From Syncephalastrum monosporum B8922 (taxonomy: Eukaryota; Mucoromycota; Mucoromycetes; Mucorales; Syncephalastraceae), in the NCBI GenBank assembly GCA_000697355.1, contig JNEN01000814.1:1-64000 (forward strand): a DNA stretch of 64,000 nt, read 5' to 3'. Each line of letters opens with the position of its first letter. Positions within the stretch are counted from its first letter, which is position 1. A program made the position numbers and the translations under genes. The notes beneath the pieces are model-generated. The model was not told where the DNA came from, made no database searches, and saw only the letters and a list, made by a program, of their open reading frames with translations. This document shows, one piece after another, positions 55,761 through 64,000 of this stretch.

Positions 55761-58700
55761 TTAAAGCAATGCATTGCCGTCATACAGTCTACCAAGCCAT
55801 TGGTTCCCTTGCAATCCCGGTTCCAGGTCGGTGTAGACCGGTAATCGTCCGAGCCAAGACATATCTTGCAAATCTAGATCCCACTCGTTTGCAGGTGGTG
55901 GTTGGCCCTCGACGACGGACTGGTTCTGATTGTGCTGCTGGTGCTGGTGCTGCTGCTGCTGCTGAGAAAGGATCTCTCCATGCACCATACCATTGCTGAG
56001 GCCGTTAAAATCAGGCGAAGGTACATAATTGGATGTGTAGCTAGGCAACGTGCCTAGGATTTGTATGCTTGACATGCCGCCCGCGTTGGGTTCTTCTGTA
56101 GAGAAGTTAAATATTTCATCCATCTATGGGAGCAATATCACCTACCATTTTGCTGGAAAGCCCGCTTGTCCAACTCGCTCAATGACTCGTAGCACCATTT
56201 GGCTGACTGACTGTACGATTGGTACTCGGACAGACAACTCAAACACTTTGTCCAACTCTCAATTACGCTGTTCTCACCAATGGTAAGCTTGATCTTGGGA
56301 AACAGGCGCGCCATCAATAAAACGGTCGCCGAGGTATAGAGATCTGTTGAAAAATAAGTATATGCTTGACAATGAACTTATGAGCAAATATACATACAAA
56401 AAATGTTGTACCACCATGAAGGCAACAGGCGCTTGAGGTTGTGATGAATCATATCGACCAGTTCCTGAGCAACCTTGACGCAAGTCGTTGAACTTTGGAT
56501 GAACAAGGACTTTTGCAAATCGGTATCGGCTACATCATTCGTGGTGTGGTTCGACTCCTCGCATGCAAAATAATATGCAAACAGGGGGCGATAGAGAAGA
56601 ATACTAGTATGAAGGTATCTAGAAGAGGTCGAATGAGACTATGGTATCCGCATGCTATTTTTTATCTTTTTACCGAGCACGCAGCACATTGCTCTGGCGT
56701 AAAAGAATGTTGTCGCGCAACGAATCACGTCGCCCCATTGGAGGCGTATTGCTGGTCATACTGTGACGTCGCAAGAACCATGGCAAGGACCGTTCCCAGG
56801 TATTGAGGGCAATTTCCAGCCGTATGATTGAGTTGAGGTATCCTGCTCTACTTTGCTCGTCTTATTTGACATGAGGGGCTGTCGTGCAACGTATCAGCGA
56901 AAAACTTACCAATCCCAGGAGTAGTTCCCACAGATCGTCTCGTTCCACCCGAGTAGACCGTAGTCAAAATGTCACCCATCACCTCATATAGCTGAAGCGT
57001 GTGGACAAAAAACGCCATTTGGCTCGGCTTCTCCTCGGGCTGGACAGCAGGCGACTGCGGTGCGGACGTGAGTAGCTCGTCATCGATGCTGCTCGGTAGG
57101 ATGAGGTCGCGCGTCACGGGGATCATAAAGGGTCGGCCGTATGCCATTGAGATGACCCTGTCCAAAATGATACATCCACCCCAGAGACGCTTGTGCAGCT
57201 CCCGCTCAAGCTGGTTCTTCTCGATGCGGTCGAGATGCAGGCCCAGGCCTTGAGCAAGTCGAATTGCGAGGCCCACCACGATCCAGCACCTACCTGGCAA
57301 TTTGGTGCACTGTAGGTATTGGCCCATCAGCAATAAGGCCTGGACGACCTTCAGATTGCCTTCCTCGAGAATATCGAAATGGAGGAGCTTCTTGGAACGC
57401 TGGAAAAAGATGTCAGCCGCCGGCTCACGTTCCGTCTCCCCAATTTCAGGGGATAATTGGCAACCCAACGCAAACACAAGATTCAGGATGCATTGAAAGA
57501 GCGGGTCTGCTTCCGAGTCTCGACTAAGATCATCTGGTTCTACAATATATATCAGCTCATAATTTCGTACCTGGTGTAGTATATAAACAACAAATTTAGG
57601 TGCTTACCTGGATCTTCTGGATAACCCCATAAACGGGAATACGTCGCCATAAAAGCGGGCTTGTGCAGGAACGGATACAATGAATGAACAAAAGTCCAGT
57701 AGCTCCATACCAACCCATCGGCGACCTTACGCGGTGGTAGTACGTAATCGTGGAACACACCTGAGCAGCTGCGATAATGGCCCGAGCTGTCGGCCGACAC
57801 CGCCCCTGACGTGTTGCGCGAGGAGCGCGACCCTTGTGACAGACGTCGCCGAGGCTCGCTCGTAGCTGAAGCACCAGTAAACAACGACGACGGTCCTCTC
57901 GCATCTTCGGGAAGCGCTGTCTTTTTGCCGATGACCTCGCGCACCTCGCGCATAAAGCTCATGGCGCTCGAGGATCCAAAATAACCGTGTCGGTTATCAC
58001 GTCGGTCAGCGAGATCGCTGGCACCTTCGCCTGTCATGGCACCCATCGCATCCACGACTGGACCTTCATGTGGCTCGGATGGCGGCTGCAGTTGAGAAGA
58101 CGAAGCAGACGACGCGTGGGTCAAAGGTGACCCGGCTAAAGTGGACGTCCAGCGCCGTTCAGCTGGGTCAGTCTCGCTCGCATTCGTGGACTGCTGCGTG
58201 CGGACGTCGCTAACAGGCGCTCGCCCAATATTATTACGCCGTTGGTCCGCCGTAGGTGAATCCGGGGGCACAGGCACGGCAAATGCAGATGTAAGCGGTG
58301 CCTCAGAAGGGGCGGGCTGTGAACGTGGAGAGTTAGGTGCGACGAGCTGCTCGTCGGGAGAATGCGGGGCAGGCTGGAGTGGCGGGAGTCTCACTGTAGA
58401 TGGTGTTGCTGCTGCAACGCCAAGCTCAGCAGCAGCAGCCGTAGCGGTAGCGGTAGTGGTAGTGGCAGTGGTAGTAGTGGCGGTAGGGGTAGGGGGGGGG
58501 TAATCAAAAGCTGGTGGAGCAAAGGACGGAGACGACTGAGAAGCGGAGGAGGGCGAAGGTGCAGAAACAGGCGGTGCATTCTGAGTGCCATTGGCAGCGA
58601 TATGCTACAAGAAAATGACCAGATAGACCAGACAGCATCAGTATTTACAAAAGAAGAAACCCAATTTTTTGTTGTCTTCCTTTCTTACCTGGGAAGATGG

Positions 58701-59248
58701 GTTTATGCTGGGTGCAGCAGAGAAAGACATGCGCTGGCCGTTGTGGTCAACGTGCATTGCGCTCTCGAGCTCCCTCACTTTGTTTTCCAGCAATTGGACA
58801 TATCTAGAGTGGAGAGGGGGGTGTCTTAGTATAAAAACACGGACGGGTAAATGATGGACGCTAACTCTTGGTTCTTCCGCTTGCCGCGGTCTGGCTCATA
58901 GACACACGGTCCTCCCGGCCGTTTCTTCTTGAGACACGCACCGCACATGGGACGAACTCCATCGCACTTTGTCTTGCGATCCCGACATTCTTTGCAGGCC
59001 AAGGAGATCTTCTGTCGTTTGGCAGGCCGCTTAGCGGCAGAATGGAGGGGTGGAGGGGGTATTGGAGGGGCGGAATGCAGTCCATTGAGAAGGTGGGAAG
59101 GCGACGGATACTGTGGTGCAGGGCGTAGAGGTGGGGGTGTTGTATTTGTTGTATTTATTGTACTTGGCTTTTGTTGTCGTGGTGGTGTCGCTGTCATATC
59201 AGAAGGCGTGAGTTCGGGCAGCGTCCCGGGTATGACTTGTTTGTCCAT
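55761..59248 (-). CDS. Zn2Cys6 fungal transcription factor
   Basis: The DNA-binding domain KISLACKECRDRKTKCDGVR plus CGACLKKKRPGGPCVYEPDR contains the six zinc cysteines of a binuclear cluster. A coiled-coil dimerisation helix follows (YVQLLENKVRELESAM). Next is a long Ser/Pro/Thr/Ala-rich linker with (TA)n-like repeats (about 58430-58500), then the fungal-specific middle homology region: VWSYWTFVHSLYPFLHKPAF, CILNLVFALGCQLSPEI, VQALLLMGQYLQCTKLPGRC, WIVVGLAIRLAQGLGLHLDR, RLWGGCIILDRVISMAYGRP. The C-terminal part has a Gln/His run (SQQQQQHQHQQHNQNQ) and acidic Trp/Leu motifs (WDLDLQDMSWLGRL) that look like an activation domain. Many introns, and exon borders between 56150 and 56850 are unsure. 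Target genes unknown. Confidence 0.88.
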
Positions 59249-59629
59249 CCGAGAGTTTGTAAAGGTGCGTTTTCCGTGCGAAGAGAAAAGATTGAATACA
59301 GTAGATTATGATTGGGAATTGGGAGGTGTCAACCCCACACACCACACATCCAAATTAGTTTGGCTGGTGTATTCTCCCCGCTTTCCCCGCCCTTTTCCCC
59401 ATGCCTTTACGCAATTTCTCTTGCATCAATTCGAAGAGTCGGTCTAAAATGAATATCCGCGGACCACATAAATCTATCTTCACCTTGTCGGACGTTCATC
59501 CTATTGGATGACTTTTCCGGTACACACATCCTTGCGTGCTTGCTTTCTGTTCATCATATAAAAGCTAATTTACTTTTGTCTCTGCCCATTTTACTTTTTT
59601 CTTACAACTCTCACGAAACACACTAAAAA
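59249..59629. promoter_or_regulatory. Divergent promoter region, Zn2Cys6 factor / FAH-family gene
   Basis: 381 bases between two divergent start codons. It has CT-rich runs before the FAH-family ATG (TTTTACTTTTTTCTTAC). TATAAAAG is visible at about 59558. Confidence 0.5.
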
Positions 59630-60633
59630 ATGCCCGTCTGGAACCGTTTGATCCGCTTTGTCGCCGCTGATGGCAAGACCTACTCTGGTGAGCCCGTCAT
59701 CAACAACGCGGAAGTTACCGTCGACCAGCTTCTCGCTCAGGGAACTCTCGAGGCCAAGGTCATCACAGGCGACGTCCTCTCTGACGACGCTACTGTCACT
59801 GATCAGGTTGTCAAGGTTGTCTCGCTCCTCGCTCCCCTTTCCAAAGAACAGGTCCCCATTATCAAGTGCGTCGGTTTGAACTACAAGGCTCACAGTAAGT
59901 TTGTTTTTCTGGTTTGGGGGTGCCAGAACGCTAAATTTAAACTTCGTTATTTCTTTAGTTGCCGAGGGTGGCCGTACTCCTCCGCCTTACCCCTCCATTT
60001 TCATCAAGTCCAACCACTCGCTGGCTGACGCATTTGAAGATATCCCGATTCCCCAACTTGCCCATGAGACTACCGATTATGAGGGTGAATTGGTAAGTGA
60101 CAAAGTGCAGCACGAGAAAAAAGCATTAAGTTCTTAAACATTATCATCAATTGTAGACCATCGTCATTGGCAAGACTGGCAAAGATATTCCTATTGACAA
60201 GGTTGGCGAATATGTCGCGGGCTACACCGTCGCGAACGATGTATCGAACCGCAAGTGGCAGCGCGATCCCAAGTACGCTGGTGGTGTTCCCCAGTGGTGC
60301 TTCTCGAAGGGCTTTGACAAGTACGGTCCTATTGGCCCTGCGATCGTGTCCAACAAGATTCTCGGCGACCGTCCTGGTCTCCAGCTGACCACCAAGGTCA
60401 ACGACGAGGTTCGCCAGAACACCAACACGTCCGACCTTCTCTTCCACGTCCCCGAGATCGTTTCTTTCATCTCCCAAGGCTCCACTCTTGAGAAGGGTAC
60501 TATCATTATGACCGGTACTCCTTCCGGTGTGGCTATGGGTATGAAGGAGCCCAAGTGGCTCAACAACGGTGATATCGTCTCTGTCGAGATTGCCCAGATT
60601 GGCAAGATCGCCAACAAGATGGCCTTTGCTTAA
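59630..60633 (+). CDS. FAHD2-type fumarylacetoacetate hydrolase-family protein
   Basis: FAH-fold metal-dependent enzyme (acylpyruvase, oxaloacetate decarboxylase/tautomerase or hydratase activities occur in this group). MPVWNRLIRFVAADGKTYSG at the N-terminus, then KCVGLNYKAH, PPPYPSIFIKSNHSL, ETTDYEGEL (metal-binding Glu pair), GYTVANDVSNRKWQ, WCFSKGFDKYGPIGP, RQNTNTSDLLFHVPEIVSFI and IIMTGTPSGVAMGM. Introns at 59895-59958 and 60093-60156 keep frame. Codon use is strongly biased to C-ending codons, suggesting high expression. The true substrate is not shown by the sequence. Confidence 0.92.
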
Positions 60634-61620
60634 ATTTCTCGTTTTTCCGGATCTCAACCTCCTTCACATTATCGTCTTCTCTGTTTCGTCTTTTTTCATC
60701 TTGTATAGAGCTGGCATAGGGCCATAATAAAAATGACTGTATATTTCTTTTTGTTTAACTCAAAATCAGAAAAACTGCTATTCGTTGTGATTTTGTTTCT
60801 TTCCTCTGGGCATTATGCGACATGACTTCCTGTATGACAGTACTTCTGTCCATCTCTGTATTCACCATTTATATATATAATCTGTCATGGGTGTCATATG
60901 TAGGGAAACAATTCTTTTCTCTGCCGAATCCACAGCATGTCTATTTGGGTTCAAGCGTAAGCGTAACCAGAATCCTATTACCGATCCTAAATGCCCGCAT
61001 ATAGAGCATTAGGCCGCACCTTCCACTTTCACCCCGCAACTGAATCAAATACTCGAGTTGGAAAAGTCATATTTGCCGTGAATTTAGTATTTAGTTATCA
61101 TTAGTTGAAACTATTCACATTTCATGCAGCATTAGATCACGTAAACTCTAGGATTGGCCAATTCTTAAGCACTCTAGGAAGATGAAGTGAAGACAGGATA
61201 TCCACCAGGGGTATGGCAAGAGACAGAAACTTTAGCTGTATCAGACCGTAGCATCGGTACTATTGTTACAGGCATCATATCATCATCAATTTGAATCCAT
61301 AAAATTCTTTTGATTGATTATATACATATATGTAACATTTTATCCGTTGGTGTAAGACACAGGATATATTAAGCATAAGACCGAGCAATCTAGGAGCTAT
61401 TGGCTCCTTTGCAGACTCATATAGCAGGATATTGTGCGCGCACCTCCCACGAAGGTTCGGGGCGATCTTATTTATGAACACAGGGTCTAAAACAAAAGAA
61501 CATCATAGTGTAAAAATCTTGGTGCAAGAAGTACAATCCAGGATGTGTGTAAAATTTAATATAAAAAACAATAACTTATGTACAAAACGAAGGAATGGGG
61601 CAAAAAAGGTATAGACATAT
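60634..61620. other. Intergenic between convergent genes, no gene seen
   Basis: The first 120 bases are the FAH-family 3' UTR; AATAAAAATG at about 60725 could be its poly(A) signal. The rest is AT-rich with no supported frames. Confidence 0.5.
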
Positions 61621-63399
61621 TTATGGAGTGTAGCGGAACTTGGGGTGGGAATGGCCTAGCTGCGAGATCTGCTCCTCAGTCAGGCCATCAAGGATATGGT
61701 CGCGCTTGCCCTGCTCGCGCTGACGGTTCTCCCACCGGACAATGACACTGACAATGGCAGAGACGACGATGACGACGATGCCGGCGCAGAGATTAATAAT
61801 GTGACCAGCACGGTAGTCGGGTGCTTGCGAAGGAAGATATGTCCATGTCGCCAAAAGACCACCGCAGGAGCCGATACTGACGGTAAAAGCACTGGCAATT
61901 GCGCGCACCATCGGGCCGGCCGTGTTGTCGACGATCCAGCCTACAAATACGGGGCTGCCCGTAAATGCACCCGCAGTCCCAAAAAATATAGCCATGTAGC
62001 GCGGTCCCGTTGCTTCCACGGTGAGTAGCACCGCAAACGCGATTGTAATGAGCGGGCCTGCAGCGAAAAGGAGAATTAAGCCACGGGTTTTGGCACGGTC
62101 GGAAATAATGGCCAGAACAATACAGACAACGGTGCCAACTGCATACGGTGGCACTGACATGAGCTGCGAGTCGATGGAATCATAACCCATAGCTGCCAGA
62201 AGCGAAGGCTACCAAACAAATTCATCAGTTAGTTCGACGTTAGGCATCTCTTTCTCTTCCTGTTTGCATACCATGAACAGTGCAATTGAGTTCATACTGA
62301 GAAGGGAGCAGAACAGACCAATGGACATCAAAATAATTTTGAGGTTATAGATTGCCAGTTCAAGATGCTTCTTGGTCAGCTTTTCTTGCTTGTTCGTCAT
62401 GGTCTCCAGACGGATACGGAGCGAGCCAATCTTGCGCTCTTCCTCGGTCAGGAACTTGGCCTCCTCGGGAGTGTTGGGCAGGAAAAAGTAGCAGATTATA
62501 CCCGCCAGCATGGTCATGATGCCCTCGAAGAAGAAAATGTTTCGCCAACGCTCCATAATTCCCCACGGCGGTATCATAGAGAAACCGGTAGCCAGCAAGC
62601 CTAGGTAAATTTTCAATGAGAGGTTATCTATTAAAGAAAGGACTTCAAATGCTTACCACCAAAGGCACCAGCCAAGCTGGCAAAGGAGGCATACATGCCG
62701 ACTCGCGTAACAAGCTCATGGCGACGGTAGCTTATACATGCAAAAGAGATGTAGGTTAGAGAAGCTAAATTGTTTGACGTCATCTGATAGCTTACAAAGT
62801 GGAAAGCATATAAGAGATACCAGGCATTATACCCGCCTCAGCGATGCCGAGAAAAGTACGCGCTGCTGCCAAACCACCAAAGCTTTGGCAAAACCCGAGG
62901 CACATGGTAATCAAGCCGAAAGCGAAGGTGATAAGAGCCAGCCAGACCTTGGGGCCAAACTTTTTGCACAGGATATTCGTAGGTCTAAATAAGATGCTTT
63001 AGCGGCATAGAGGAAAGAGCGAGGACCACGTACACTTCGAAGAGGATGTAGGTGATAAAGAAGGTAGTCAATGTAATATTAAATCGGTCGCCCGTCAGCT
63101 CGAGGTCTTCTGTCATGCCCAACCCTTTGGCATTGCCCATGTTGGATCTGTTTATATGTGTACGGTTAGTTGCTTGCTTTATATATAACAGAAAGTATGG
63201 CATACCTGTCAATGAAGGCCATAAGATAGATAAGAATAGCGATTGGGAGGATGCGAAGGTCGTATTTCCGCCGCAGACGTGCCTCAACTGATTTGTCGAT
63301 ATCTTCTAGGGTAGGCACGACACTGTCGATATGTGATATTTGGATCGACTTGTGATCGTCCTCCGATTTGTAGCTTGTCTCTTTTTCTGAGGACATCAA
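61621..63399 (-). CDS. ACS-family MFS transporter (Dal5/Tna1-like permease)
   Basis: Anion:cation symporter group of the major facilitator superfamily; fungal members import allantoate, nicotinate, pantothenate or similar anions. The cytosolic N-terminus (LEDIDKSVEARLRRKYDLRI) leads into LPIAILIYLMAFIDR, SNMGNAKGLGM, FFITYILFEVPTNILCKKFG, CLGFCQSFGG with AARTFLGIAEAG, and YRRHELVTRVGMYASFASLA. The large central loop (EEERKIGSLRIRLETMTNKQ) is followed by the second six-helix half (GYDSIDSQLMSVPPYAVGTV, GWIVDNTAGPMVRAIASAF). Several introns; the transported compound cannot be told from sequence alone. Confidence 0.9.
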
Positions 63400-64000
63400 A
63401 CGTGTTTACAGAAGGATAATGAAATATAAAAAAGAAGGTGATGTGATTTCGAGTGGAGGGCAATGAGCTTTTATCCTCCATTCCAAATATCTTTCGTTTT
63501 ATACATGCTGGACATTCTCTACTGCTTTAATATCTGCAGCCAATTGGGTTGATATCCGCCCTGGACTTTCCCATGGATTTGCGAGATGTTCAAACACATG
63601 GCCAACTCAGCCCATCTCTCATTCATGTCTATTGCCGCCGCGTACGCCTCGCTCACCTGTATGCCGCACTAGCTTCTACCAACGTACATTGGATATCAAT
63701 AAAACAATAAAGATCATCCATTTCTAAGATGAAAAGAAAGAGATTGTCATAAACCAATAAATGACTCAGGCGATTATGATGGTTCCATTTCACTTGCCCA
63801 ACATCAGTGATGAACCAATTGTGGGGTTGCTATCAACCCCGCTGTGCAACTAGTGGCCGTGCTCTTACCTAATAGAGAAGTTGTTCGGGTTTTGCTTCCC
63901 CACATTCCCTGTGTCCCCCACAATTTCCCCAAACGTCATACTGTATACCCCCGCCACAAAGCAATAAAATAGCAAGAGGACCTCGAGGTCGGGAAGTCAT
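63400..64000. other. Upstream region of the permease gene; no gene seen
   Basis: No credible frame. TTTATCC and GATAA-type motifs occur near 63413-63475 (for example AGGATAATG), which could bind GATA factors of nitrogen control, but such short motifs arise by chance. Confidence 0.4.

Noticed and set aside
58141..58829. Plus-strand frames rich in Gly/Val/Ser/Arg
   Set aside because: Antisense of the low-complexity linker of the Zn2Cys6 factor.
60070..60657. 195-residue minus-strand frame
   Set aside because: Antisense shadow of the highly codon-biased FAH-family exon.

Overview
This window is nuclear DNA from a filamentous fungus, most likely an early-diverging one (Mucoromycota, probably Mucorales-like). 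It has intron-rich, densely packed genes on both strands with short GT-AG introns (often 45-70 nt), clear fungal gene families (Zn2Cys6 regulator, Dal5-type permease, mitochondrial dicarboxylate carrier, Ty3/Gypsy chromovirus), and animal-like genes that most yeasts lack (XRCC2-like, SNAPC1-like, sepiapterin reductase-like, a PX-domain AGC kinase and a FAAP100-like gene). The lineage is an inference from gene content, not from a marker gene.

Bases 1-9.0 kb are a repeat graveyard. They hold the 3' end and LTR of one LTR retrotransposon, several diverged LTR-like repeats, a FAR1/MULE-type fragment, a 5'-truncated and frameshifted chromovirus with its 3' LTR, a LINE ORF1-like fragment and a decayed gag-like reading frame. 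From 9.4 kb onward the window is mostly single-copy genes.

9.4-31 kb: FAAP100-like protein (intron-rich, minus), V-ATPase subunit A, dicarboxylate carrier, CDC34-type E2, ERCC1/Rad10, PX-AGC kinase, XRCC2-like RecA protein, SNAPC1-like subunit, Esf2/ABT1, sepiapterin reductase-like SDR, and a single-pass membrane protein with PSAP and PPxY motifs. Three of these (FAAP100-like, ERCC1, XRCC2-like) belong to DNA crosslink/recombination repair.

32-40 kb: one very large multi-exon gene for a helical-repeat protein with a cysteine-rich C1-like region, tentatively UNC80-like. 40.7-53.9 kb, all on the minus strand: glycogen synthase, Sec61 beta, an ACOT13-like thioesterase, an unrecognised gene, a signal-peptide/TM/SH3 protein, a Nab2/ZC3H14 poly(A)-binding protein, a CobW-type GTPase and L-threonine aldolase. 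55-64 kb: a GFA/CENP-V-like protein, a large Zn2Cys6 transcription factor, a FAHD2-like fumarylacetoacetate hydrolase-family protein (plus strand) and an ACS/Dal5-type transporter.

The most interesting observations are the reconstructed FAAP100-like gene and its repair-gene neighbours, two genes whose ATG is split from the rest of the coding region by the first intron, an intron in VMA1 at the position where the yeast VMA1 intein sits, a second PPT-like tract inside the chromovirus pol, two in-frame GC-AG introns, and a 15-nt micro-exon. All exon models were built by eye from splice signals and reading-frame continuity and need transcript support.
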